A DNA stretch of 21,586 nucleotides, from contig PAWC01000012.1 in assembly GCA_002713385.1 (NCBI GenBank), positions 18,047 to 39,632 of the forward strand. The letters are read 5' to 3'. Position numbers and translations under genes: made by a program. The stretch comes from Fidelibacterota bacterium (lineage in GTDB: Bacteria; Fidelibacterota; Marinisomatia; Marinisomatales; TCS55). Every line of letters starts with the position of its first letter. Position 1 is the stretch's first letter. Positions 1 through 7,438 of the stretch are shown piece after piece. Under the pieces are notes generated by a model, which ran no database searches, had not been told where the DNA came from, and saw nothing but the letters and a program-made list of their open reading frames with translations.

Positions 1-672
1 GTCTTCCTCGATGCAGCCATCGAGTATATGGATCGTACGGTGGGCGTGCTCGGCAATATATGCTTCATGGGTAACCAATATGATGGTGTTACCTTCTTTA
101 TGAAGTTCATCAAATACATTCATGATTTCTACACCACTTTTTGAGTCCAGGTTTCCGGTCGGCTCATCGGCCAGAATAATGGATGGATTGGTCACTAAAG
201 CTCTGGCAATAGCTACACGCTGTCGCTGACCACCGGATAGTTCATTGGGCTTATGATGCATGCGATCCGTCAGACTAACCTTTCCCACAGCAATTTCAGC
301 AAGTTTGAGGCGTTCGTCCCTGGGAATATTCGCATAGATTAAAGGCAGTTCCACGTTTCTTAACGCAGTGAGTTTTGGTAGTAGATTAAAGGTCTGAAAG
401 ACAAAACCGATCTTTCGATTACGGATAGATGCCAGTTGATTGTCATCCATTTCATGAACTTTTTCTCCTTCAAATTCATACGTCCCATCTGTAGGCGAAT
501 CCAGGCAGCCAATCATATTCATCAATGTTGATTTCCCAGAGCCTGAGGGGCCCATGATGGATATATATTCATTATGGTTTATGGTCAGGTCAACACCATC
601 CAGAGCTTTAACAATCTCACTACCGACATCATAATAGCGTTTTACACCATTGAACTTAATCAGTTCAGCCAT
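1..672 (-). CDS. ABC transporter ATP-binding protein, MacB/LolD type (partial, cut by left edge)
   Basis: The reading frame starts at ATG 672 and stays open for 224 codons to base 1, so the C-terminus lies outside the window. The visible domain is a complete ABC ATPase. Walker [10 protein letters not shown] is at residues 41-49, the Q-loop glutamine at Q93, the signature LSGGQ at 145-149, Walker B ILADEP at 166-171, and the switch histidine at H202 (VTHE). The sequence is closest in style to the LolD/MacB/FtsE class, which powers export from the periplasm or inner membrane together with an FtsX-like permease. That permease is expected just beyond the left edge, either as a separate gene or fused. 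The start overlaps the stop of the upstream adaptor gene by one base (TAATG), which suggests translational coupling. With the adaptor and TolC it should form a MacAB-TolC-like tripartite exporter in the cell envelope. The substrate cannot be read from the sequence. Confidence 0.93.
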   Translation of the reverse strand, partial: MAELIKFNGVKRYYDVGSEIVKALDGVDLTINHNEYISIMGPSGSGKSTLMNMIGCLDSPTDGTYEFEGEKVHEMDDNQLASIRNRKIGFVFQTFNLLPKLTALRNVELPLIYANIPRDERLKLAEIAVGKVSLTDRMHHKPNELSGGQRQRVAIARALVTNPSIILADEPTGNLDSKSGVEIMNVFDELHKEGNTIILVTHEAYIAEHAHRTIHILDGCIEED

Positions 673-1931
673 TAGTTATGATTATCCTCATCCAATTGGA
701 CAATACTGTTATGTTTTATATCACGGCTAATGGCCTTATAGCTTCCGGTGACTATTCTATCACCTTCATCTAATCCTCTGATAATTTCATAATGCGTTTC
801 ACTGCTGATGCCTACTTTCACCGGTTTGGCAACAGCAAATGGTCCTTTATTATTACCCTTAATTTCTTTATCTCCCGCAGGTTCATCTTGAACGACAAAA
901 ACCAGTTCAATCATTTCTTTCTTTTCTTTACCGCTTCTGTATTTTTTGTCTTCATCAGATTCATCTTCATTCTTTTCACCTAATTCTTTATCATAACCTT
1001 CCGGCCGTATTGTCAGGCTTTGTATAGGAATGGTCAGCACATCCACCCGGATATCAGTAATAATATTTGTATTGGCACTCATGCCAGGGCGGATCTTGGG
1101 ATGAACATACAGCATACGTACTTTAACTTTAAAATTTGTTACTTGCTCCTGAGTGCCAAAATTGGATGTTTCCGCCACATGAGCAATTTCACTTACGATA
1201 CCGTAGAACATTGTATCTTGAAAAGCATCTACTTCAATTTCTGTCGTATCCCCTAATGAAATTGATATAACATCATTTTCATTCACATCTACTTCGACTT
1301 CCAATTTGGCCAAGTTAGCAATGGTCATCAGAGTTGCCGCTTGAAACATACTGCCAACTGCCATTTCACCCACTTCAATATTTATCTTGGTGACAATTCC
1401 ATTTGATGGTGCAGTCATTTTCAATTTTGATAATTCATCTTCCCGGGAACTTAACGCTGCATTGGCTTGCCGTAATTGGTTGACGGTCAATTCATGTTGT
1501 GCAGTGATAGATTCCAGTTCCTGTTCAGAAATCAGTTTCTGCTTGTAGAGTGACTCCATACGTTTTTTCTGGGCGCCTACCTGTTTCAAACTTGCTTCAG
1601 CAGAATTCACCGAAGATTGTGCCTGTTCTGTGGCTGCTAAATGCTGTTTTTCATCCAGCGTAATCAACAATTGCCCTGTTTGTACACGATCGCCTTCTTT
1701 AACGGTTATTTTTGTCACCCATGCTGATGTTGTAGCGCTGATCTTAATTTCTCTTACCGGCTGTATTTTACCGCTGGCATTGACCTTGTGGATGACTGTT
1801 CCTCTTTGGACTTCTTCTATTTCCACATTAATAGCACTGTCATCTTTACGAAAAACATTTGCAGCAATAATAATGACAACTATTGCCACTACTCCGCTGA
1901 TAATTAATATTTTTTTCTTATTCTTTTTCAT
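672..1931 (-). CDS. Periplasmic adaptor (membrane fusion) protein, MacA/HlyD family
   Basis: This is the adaptor linking an inner-membrane transporter to TolC. It has a lysine-rich N-terminus, one membrane anchor at about residues 8-26, and a biotinyl-lipoyl-like barrel half near 60-95 ([17 protein letters not shown]). A Gln/Glu-rich coiled-coil hairpin spans about 97-172. The second lipoyl half ([11 protein letters not shown]) is near 173-183, followed by beta-barrel and membrane-proximal domains. A strongly charged insert at about 313-340 interrupts the membrane-proximal region and is unusual for the family. I prefer ATG 1931 (419 residues). An in-frame TTG at 1937 sits at better spacing (6 nt) from the AGGGG ribosome-binding sequence and would give 421 residues, so the start is ambiguous. 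The gene lies 19 nt after tolC (13 nt if TTG is used) and its stop overlaps the ATPase start. The family assignment is solid; the cargo is unknown. Confidence 0.9.
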   Translation of the reverse strand: MKKNKKKILIISGVVAIVVIIIAANVFRKDDSAINVEIEEVQRGTVIHKVNASGKIQPVREIKISATTSAWVTKITVKEGDRVQTGQLLITLDEKQHLAATEQAQSSVNSAEASLKQVGAQKKRMESLYKQKLISEQELESITAQHELTVNQLRQANAALSSREDELSKLKMTAPSNGIVTKINIEVGEMAVGSMFQAATLMTIANLAKLEVEVDVNENDVISISLGDTTEIEVDAFQDTMFYGIVSEIAHVAETSNFGTQEQVTNFKVKVRMLYVHPKIRPGMSANTNIITDIRVDVLTIPIQSLTIRPEGYDKELGEKNEDESDEDKKYRSGKEKKEMIELVFVVQDEPAGDKEIKGNNKGPFAVAKPVKVGISSETHYEIIRGLDEGDRIVTGSYKAISRDIKHNSIVQLDEDNHN

Positions 1932-1950
1932 TGACAAAAGTTACCCCTGC

Positions 1951-3276
1951 TTATCTGTAATCTTGATCGAGTGTTCCCAATAATGCTCTCAGTTGAACTT
2001 CCTGTGTTCTGGCATCGTATTTAGTGCTGACTAATGAACTCCTGGCCTGGCTGACAGAAACCTGGGCATCCAACACTTCCAAAATGGTTGCCGATCCAAG
2101 ACTGTACCGTTCCTGGACCAAATTCAAATCTTCTTCAGCGGAGGCTAGAACCTGCTCGCTGATAGGTATAAGCTCCTGGTAATTTTCCAGAGCATTGATC
2201 AAATTCCCCAACTGTACCTGTAAATTATGTTTCTGGGTTAAATAATCATACTGCTGCTTGCGGACATTCAATTCTGCCTGCTGCTGTTTTGTGGATAAAC
2301 TATACCCAGTGAAAATAGGCACAGATAATGATAATGATATACTCGAAGACCAATCGTCTAATTGGGTTATACTGTCAAATTCATCGGAAGTTGTTCCATA
2401 GCTCAGCGATGCACTCAAATTGGGTAAACGTGTCCCAAATAAAATTTTACGATTCAATTCTGCTTCAGAAATTTGCGACCGGCGCACAAACAATGTTGGG
2501 TTATGCTCTACCATTTCTGAAACAGACTGTTCTAATTCCGGTACAGGAAGAAGAGTCTGACCCAAATCTGTGATTTCAAAATAAACATCGCTGCCCATCA
2601 GACCCAAGCTGTTGCGGAGAGCAAGCTTCGCATTGCGCCAATTTGTTTCTTGGATCAGCACATCTGATTGTGCTCTTCCTTCCAGGACCTGTGTTTTTAA
2701 TAAGTCCGTTTTTTTTACTGCTCCCAGTTCAAATTGCGTTTTCACTAAACTCACCTGCTGGCGAGCTAGGTTCAGGTTCTTCTTGGCGACTTCCAACAGC
2801 TGTTGAGCTTTCAACCGTTGGTAGAAAGACTGGTGAACATTCAGTATTACATTGATCTCTTGCTGACGGGCAAGTTGTTGAGTGATAATAAGCGAATTAT
2901 TCGCTGACCTGATCTGGTTCAGCCACTGACCGCCATCATAGATGGGTTGTCTGAGTGAAAATGACGATCCAAACGTATTTGACACGCCACCGTAAGGAGA
3001 TGAAAATAAAAAAGTAGAATCCATCAACTCAATCTCCGATAAAATACTGCCTGTTGGTGAATGAGTTTCACTCCATGAATTACCATAACTAATCGTGGGC
3101 AGAATATTACTTAAAGAACCTCTAGCTCCTGCTGCTGCAGACTGCACATCCAAGGCTGCAGATTTTAATGACTCTTTATTTAGCAGTGCAATTTCAATGC
3201 ATTTTTCCAGAGAATAGATCTGTGCATCAAGGCGTACAAAGATTAAGAAACAGTAAAAATATAATATTATTTTCAT
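1951..3276 (-). CDS. TolC-family outer membrane efflux protein
   Basis: This 441-residue protein has a hydrophobic signal peptide (about residues 1-18, cleavage probably after RLDA). The rest is the alternating amphipathic helix and short strand pattern of the outer membrane efflux (OEP) family. It contains two repeat halves; the Leu/Gln/Ala-rich helices include LARQQVSLVKTQFELGAV and the equivalent LNLVQERYSLGSATILEVLD in the second half. These are the characteristic 'F/YxxGxxxxxDLL/VLD' turns of TolC proteins. It would form a trimeric outer-membrane channel with a periplasmic tunnel, docking on the adaptor encoded just downstream. It starts only 3 nt after the Yip1-family gene stop (TAATTCATG), so it is almost certainly cotranscribed and translationally coupled with it. 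The length is normal for the family. Confidence 0.92.
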   Translation of the reverse strand: MKIILYFYCFLIFVRLDAQIYSLEKCIEIALLNKESLKSAALDVQSAAAGARGSLSNILPTISYGNSWSETHSPTGSILSEIELMDSTFLFSSPYGGVSNTFGSSFSLRQPIYDGGQWLNQIRSANNSLIITQQLARQQEINVILNVHQSFYQRLKAQQLLEVAKKNLNLARQQVSLVKTQFELGAVKKTDLLKTQVLEGRAQSDVLIQETNWRNAKLALRNSLGLMGSDVYFEITDLGQTLLPVPELEQSVSEMVEHNPTLFVRRSQISEAELNRKILFGTRLPNLSASLSYGTTSDEFDSITQLDDWSSSISLSLSVPIFTGYSLSTKQQQAELNVRKQQYDYLTQKHNLQVQLGNLINALENYQELIPISEQVLASAEEDLNLVQERYSLGSATILEVLDAQVSVSQARSSLVSTKYDARTQEVQLRALLGTLDQDYR

Positions 3277-3279
3277 GAA

Positions 3280-3978
3280 TTAGGTAAATAGTGACCCAAT
3301 AAATGAGAAAAAGGTTGTCTGCATTATCCAATAAATCCCTAAAGCAATCATAAATGGTTTTACCTCCCTGCGATATAAAACACTCATACCAATGGCAAGA
3401 GCGATTACTCGCCAGAAGGCAAAAAGATCCATGCCGCTCATAAAATTATATAGAAAACTTCCCTCTTCCCCAATCCCCAATAAGCCCAATCCAGTATGGA
3501 TATTAACTCGCCATTGTGAAATCATAAGTGGGATTTTAACCAGCGCTTCTAAAATAGTGATCATATAAGTAAAAGATGTCATAACAAGAATATTTCCGTA
3601 TGAAGATTTTCCGCCAAAAAAGAAATTGCCAATAATCATAATCATCAAAGACATGAGTAAAATTCGCACAGGCGTAGATAAGGCGCTGGTGGCATATCCG
3701 ATCATTACCATTCCAGTTGATGGATCTGATATGTTTTCCAAGCTTTCAGCTAATATTTCTTCTTTTTGATCATCCGCTATCTGTGAACTACCCATGATGT
3801 ACTTTTCAGTTTGCTGGATCTGTACTTCTGTCAGTAATTCTCCCAAGGCTACCATACTTACGAGTCCGACAACTGCTGTTATGATGATAGGCAAAATTGA
3901 ATCTTTCCAATTATTCCGTTCATTCAATGAAGTAAATACATCCCTCGGTTCTAAAAAAACATTAATAAGATTATTCAT
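3280..3978 (-). CDS. Yip1-family multi-pass membrane protein
   Basis: This 232-residue integral membrane protein has about five hydrophobic segments, near residues 28-46, 92-118, 127-150, 185-200 and 208-230. A short polar N-terminus reads 'LINVFLEPRDVFTSL', which is the usual entry to a bacterial Yip1 domain ('P..aF..l'). A charged soluble loop at about 49-88 separates the first two membrane segments. The bacterial Yip1 family has no assigned biochemical activity. A good Shine-Dalgarno (GGAGG, 6 nt before ATG 3978) fixes the start. It begins 15 nt after the tRNA nucleotidyltransferase gene and ends 3 nt before tolC, so it looks like the first envelope gene of the exporter operon. A role in assembling or supporting that exporter is inference from position only. 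Confidence 0.8.
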   Translation of the reverse strand: MNNLINVFLEPRDVFTSLNERNNWKDSILPIIITAVVGLVSMVALGELLTEVQIQQTEKYIMGSSQIADDQKEEILAESLENISDPSTGMVMIGYATSALSTPVRILLMSLMIMIIGNFFFGGKSSYGNILVMTSFTYMITILEALVKIPLMISQWRVNIHTGLGLLGIGEEGSFLYNFMSGMDLFAFWRVIALAIGMSVLYRREVKPFMIALGIYWIMQTTFFSFIGSLFT

Positions 3979-3993
3979 ATACGACCTCCAGTG

Positions 3994-5415
3994 TTAATCA
4001 GTCAAAATTTCATCTTTGATTTTGAGCATGTACTCCCTGGCTGAGTCATATTCATTTTCTATCTCACCATTTAAGATCGCTTCCTCGATGGCATGCTTGA
4101 TTTTTCCTATTTCTTTTCCTTCAAAAAGGCCGAATGTTTTCATGATTTCCTTGCCCCGCACCGGTGATTGAAATGCCCGTAGTGCATCTCTTTCTTCCAC
4201 GTTAGACATTTTGGCTTCCACAATTTCAAAATTCTGTAAATATTTTTTAACCCGGTTCGGGTTGCGCGTAGTGATATCTGCCCTACATAAGGTCATAAGA
4301 TCATCAAGTTCATCCCCAGCGGCAACTATGACCCTGCGAATAGCAGAATCGGTCACTTCACTATTGACGATAGCGATGGGCCTTAAATGCAATAATGTTA
4401 GTTTTTTCAGATAATCCCGTAATTCATTAGGCAGTTTCAAATATTTCGCTACTTTATTCAAGACCCGTTCGCCTACAGCGTCATGACCGTGAAAGGTATA
4501 ACCCTTCTTGCTGTCAACTCTGCGCGTTTTGGGTTTGGCAATATCATGGACCAGGGCCGCGAAACGCAATTTCATCTTATCTGAAAGCTGGGCGGCATTA
4601 TCAACTACCTGCATGGTATGGTAGAAAATATCTTTATGGTGCCATTCCTTGGTTTGTTCTAATCCGTACATATCATCAATCTCTGGAAATACATATTTCA
4701 TTAAGCCTGTTTTTTGCAAAATTATTAATCCAATGGAAGGCTTGTTTGTTGAAAGGATTTTTATAAGTTCCGCTGTAACGCGTTCTTGGGATACAATGCT
4801 GATGCGCTGTGCCTGTTCATGAATTGCCTTGAAACACTGCTCATCGATGGTAAAATCCAAGGCAGCAGCAAAATACGCAGCGCGTATCATGCGCAATGGA
4901 TCTTCACTGAATGTTTCATCCGGATTCAGAGGTGTTTTTAACAGTTTAGCTTTTAATTCTGAAATTCCTCCGTAAGGATCGTTCAACTCTCCAAATCGAT
5001 CAGGATGAAGATCCACTGCCAGTGCATTTACCGTAAAATCACGGCGCAGTAAATCTCCCTGCAGATCCGTATAGACAACTTTTTTGGGTTTGCGCGATCC
5101 TTTTTCATAGGATTCAGACCGTGCCGCGGCAACTTCAAGGGGAATTGCTTTGTATGGAATTTTGGCAGTGGAAAATTTTGGGAACGGGACAATTTTCTTT
5201 ACCTTTAATTTTTTAGCCAGTGCTTCGGCAAACTCCACGCCATCACACATAACCATAAAGTCGATCTCTTTCAATGGCCGTCTAAGAAAAAGATCCCGGA
5301 CATAGCCGCCCACAACATAGACATCATGACCGCGCTCGACGCCTAGTTTTCCTGCCAACCGCATGACCTTGGAACCAACAGTGTCTTCCGCTATTAAATG
5401 GTGTATATTAGACAT
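3994..5415 (-). CDS. CCA-type tRNA nucleotidyltransferase / poly(A) polymerase family protein with HD domain
   Basis: This is a class II nucleotidyltransferase of 473 residues that should act on tRNA 3' ends in the cytoplasm. The N-terminal catalytic palm carries VVGGYVRD (34-41), then EID (50-52) at the metal-binding position where DxD is usual. The ribose-selecting motif RRDFTVNALA is at 124-133, and the nucleotide-template motif EDPLR at 171-175. The normally 'RF' helix reads RAAYFAA (178-184). A C-terminal HD phosphohydrolase-like domain has HHKDIFYH (259-266) and HDIAKPKT (290-297), giving the metal ligands expected for an active HD domain. The architecture matches Bacteroidetes CCA-adding enzymes with HD domains. 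The E50 substitution is notable because the first Asp normally binds catalytic Mg2+. The start is ATG 5415. It is the first gene of the minus-strand operon leading into the exporter genes. It could instead be a CC-adding, A-adding or poly(A) enzyme; sequence alone does not separate these. Confidence 0.88.
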   Translation of the reverse strand: MSNIHHLIAEDTVGSKVMRLAGKLGVERGHDVYVVGGYVRDLFLRRPLKEIDFMVMCDGVEFAEALAKKLKVKKIVPFPKFSTAKIPYKAIPLEVAAARSESYEKGSRKPKKVVYTDLQGDLLRRDFTVNALAVDLHPDRFGELNDPYGGISELKAKLLKTPLNPDETFSEDPLRMIRAAYFAAALDFTIDEQCFKAIHEQAQRISIVSQERVTAELIKILSTNKPSIGLIILQKTGLMKYVFPEIDDMYGLEQTKEWHHKDIFYHTMQVVDNAAQLSDKMKLRFAALVHDIAKPKTRRVDSKKGYTFHGHDAVGERVLNKVAKYLKLPNELRDYLKKLTLLHLRPIAIVNSEVTDSAIRRVIVAAGDELDDLMTLCRADITTRNPNRVKKYLQNFEIVEAKMSNVEERDALRAFQSPVRGKEIMKTFGLFEGKEIGKIKHAIEEAILNGEIENEYDSAREYMLKIKDEILTD

Positions 5416-5508
5416 AATAACTTAGAATTTACGGAAGTTGTTCTAAATCATACACTACATCATAATATCATTTGCTCGAGAGAAAAACTTCATCTATTTT
5501 CACACACC
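5416..5508. promoter_or_regulatory. Divergent intergenic promoter region between the CCA-enzyme operon and the DUF4835 gene
   Basis: These 93 bases separate two divergent start codons and must hold promoters for both. For the plus-strand gene two candidates are visible. The first is a sigma70-like pair, TTGTTC (5438-5443) and CATAAT (5461-5466), with 17 bases between. The second is a Bacteroidetes-style pair, TTTG (5471-5474) and TATTTTCA (5495-5502), with 20 bases between, which would start transcription almost on the ATG and make a leaderless mRNA. For the minus strand, TATGAT (complement of 5447-5452) is a possible -10 without a convincing -35. No strong ribosome-binding sequence precedes ATG 5509, which fits either a leaderless or an SD-independent start. 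The choice of elements is inference. Confidence 0.35.
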
Positions 5509-6339
5509 ATGGGTATTAGACAGATATTAATAACACTCCTTTTATCCTGTTTCACCTACGGGCAATTTGGGGAAGTGAAGGTTGTTTTTGACAATAGTCT
5601 GCTGAAAGTCCATGAACAGCAGAATATCTTGCTTCTCAAACAGGATATTGTCCGTTATATAAAAACAACACGCTGGGATGAAGATTATAGTGATCTAGTG
5701 ATTCCACTCCATATTCAATTTATTTTTGAAGGAGCGGTTCAAAAAGGTGCACAGGAAGCATTCCTTGCACAAGTGCTTTTTTCCAATGGCACAGATCAAC
5801 GTTACTTTGATAAATCTTTGCAATTCCCTTATGGCCATGGTGGTACATTATATTTTGATCTTGTACAGTTTGATCCCCTTTCAAGTTTTCTGGCTTTTTA
5901 TGTAAATCTTATTTTGGCAGGAGAAATTGACACATATGAACCCATGGGCGGAACGCGCATGTTCGAAATGAGCCGTGAAATCGCCCTGCGAGGCACGGCC
6001 AGTGAATATTCCCGCGGCTGGTCAGACAGAGCCAAACTTGTCGATGATGTCAGTACGAACTTTGGTTTACGAAAAACCAAATTTTCGTATTATTATGCCA
6101 TGGAACTTTTCCAAGACGGCGATATAGATGAAGCCGTTCTTGAATTTAAGAATATGATTAAAGGCCTAGATGAAGTGTATGACCGTTCCGCCCGTGAACA
6201 TTATACAATGCTGTTTCTTAAAGCACACATCAATGAACTGACAAATGTTCTACAGTTATTGGGTCAGAAGAATATGCTCCGGGACATGATGGAGCTTGAT
6301 CCAGATAATCTGGAGATCTATAAAAAAGCGCTGGATTAA
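5509..6339 (+). CDS. DUF4835 family exported protein
   Basis: This 276-residue protein is the only gene on the plus strand. It has a short signal peptide (about 1-18, ending CFTYGQ), as in most DUF4835 proteins of Bacteroidetes and relatives. The recognisable core follows: a first beta-rich part, then FDPLSSFLAFYVNLILAGEID and YEPMGG, then a helical second half with SRGWSD and a closing 'ELDPDN' segment where the family has 'KIDP.N'. The family has no established function and is predicted to act in the periplasm. I start it at ATG 5509 because that places the signal peptide at the N-terminus; the frame extends further upstream, but those residues are not signal-like. Its stop codon interlocks with that of the convergent glycosyltransferase gene (shared TTAA), leaving no room for a classical terminator. 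Confidence 0.85.
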   Translation: MGIRQILITLLLSCFTYGQFGEVKVVFDNSLLKVHEQQNILLLKQDIVRYIKTTRWDEDYSDLVIPLHIQFIFEGAVQKGAQEAFLAQVLFSNGTDQRYFDKSLQFPYGHGGTLYFDLVQFDPLSSFLAFYVNLILAGEIDTYEPMGGTRMFEMSREIALRGTASEYSRGWSDRAKLVDDVSTNFGLRKTKFSYYYAMELFQDGDIDEAVLEFKNMIKGLDEVYDRSAREHYTMLFLKAHINELTNVLQLLGQKNMLRDMMELDPDNLEIYKKALD

Positions 6340-7370
6340 AGATCACTGTATTTCTTAATACCGCGTATGTAGTGGGCGAAAACAATACTGCCGCGGTAAA
6401 ATTGGTTCAAAACTTCTTTGTCATACTTTATACGGACTCTCCGGACTGACCGTCTTTTCTTTAGTATTACCAGGGGATGGGTCAACAGCCAGAATAATGA
6501 TTTACATACAGCACCGAAATGCCGTAAATCCCATTTAAAAAGAGCATAGGCAATAGCTACAAATTCCAGCGCCAGTCGTACAGGTAAAAAATATAGGGTC
6601 AGCGGCAGATTATAATTCGTCAATAGCATGAAGAATGAATTACGGTGGTTCAGGTAATACTTTTGGAATGAATGCATAGGCAGGGACACCGCATTTTTAT
6701 GATAGACCACTGCATGCGGCTCAAAAACGATACGCTTTCCCATGAGCTGCAGGCGCCAGCAAAGGTCAATTTCCTCTTGGTGAGCGAAGAATATTTCATC
6801 AAAACCACCGGCTTGCTCGAAGGCCTCTTTTCGGACCATGAGCGCAGTGCCGGATGCCCAGAAGATATCTTCAGCAGAGTCATATTGACCATTGTCTTCC
6901 TCCTGTTCCAGGAAGATTCTGCCTTTTGCAAAAGGATAGCAAAATAAGTCTATGTGACCGCCAGCCCCTCCGGCATAATCAAATAATTTTCGCTTGTAAT
7001 AATTGCAGATTTTGGGTTGGGCTGCCGCTATATCATCTTGTTCTGAAACAGAATTTGCCAAATGTTCCAGCCAGTCCGACTCTTGGATTGTATCATTATT
7101 CAGAAATAATAACCAATCACCCTTTGCAGACGAAACACCGCGGTTACACCCGCCAGCATAGCCGTAATTATCGTCATTTTCTATCAATGTTATTTCCGGG
7201 TGGTTTTCCTTGATCCAAGCTTGACTGCCATCTGTAGAGGCATTATCCACCACAATGATCTCTTTATCCTCATAGGTGGAATGCTTTAAGGAATCCAGGC
7301 ATTCGGAAAGGATATCGATCCCATTCCAGTGGGGAATAATGATTGAAATAAAGGGCTGATTAGAAGACAT
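6336..7370 (-). CDS. Glycosyltransferase family 2 protein (rhamnosyltransferase-like)
   Basis: This is an inverting GT-A glycosyltransferase of 344 residues from ATG 7370. The N-terminal Rossmann-like domain starts with SIIIPHWNG (9-17). VVDNASTDGS (40-49) binds the nucleotide, NND (91-93) takes the place of the DxD metal motif, and HQEEIDLCWR (197-206) carries the likely catalytic acidic residues. It resembles the WbbL/RfbN group that adds rhamnose or similar sugars to polysaccharides or lipid carriers. The last third has hydrophobic stretches near 246-275 and 290-303, then a Lys/Arg-rich segment (304-314), so it is probably membrane associated at the cytoplasmic face. An upstream in-frame TTG at 7397 would add nine residues, but neither start has a ribosome-binding sequence; the ATG sits right before the first strand of the fold. 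It follows the DUF2723 gene and probably works on the same glycan, though the sugar and acceptor are unknown. Confidence 0.88.
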   Translation of the reverse strand: MSSNQPFISIIIPHWNGIDILSECLDSLKHSTYEDKEIIVVDNASTDGSQAWIKENHPEITLIENDDNYGYAGGCNRGVSSAKGDWLLFLNNDTIQESDWLEHLANSVSEQDDIAAAQPKICNYYKRKLFDYAGGAGGHIDLFCYPFAKGRIFLEQEEDNGQYDSAEDIFWASGTALMVRKEAFEQAGGFDEIFFAHQEEIDLCWRLQLMGKRIVFEPHAVVYHKNAVSLPMHSFQKYYLNHRNSFFMLLTNYNLPLTLYFLPVRLALEFVAIAYALFKWDLRHFGAVCKSLFWLLTHPLVILKKRRSVRRVRIKYDKEVLNQFYRGSIVFAHYIRGIKKYSDL

Positions 7371-7375
7371 TGTAG

Positions 7376-7438
7376 TAAAAAGGTTAGACGGATGCAATTA
7401 GACGAAATGTCTAACTACTAACGTTAAAGGGCTAACCT
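7376..7438 (-). terminator. Inverted-repeat cluster with T-run: weak terminator or attenuator before the glycosyltransferase gene
   Basis: On the minus strand the 61-base space after the DUF2723 stop contains overlapping complementary blocks. GTTAGAC (complement of 7409-7415) can pair with GTCTAA (complement of 7398-7403) in a six-base stem. It can alternatively pair with GTCTAAC (complement of 7383-7389) in a seven-base stem. AGGTTAG (complement of 7432-7438), which includes the DUF2723 stop codon, can also pair with CTAACCT (complement of 7381-7387). A run of five T follows directly on the minus strand. The stems are AU-rich and short, so termination would be partial at best. Function is inferred from the geometry only. 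Confidence 0.4.

Noticed and set aside
5398..5508. Extension of the DUF4835 frame upstream of ATG 5509
   Set aside because: It would overlap the start of the divergent gene and bury the signal peptide; the extra residues are not family-like.
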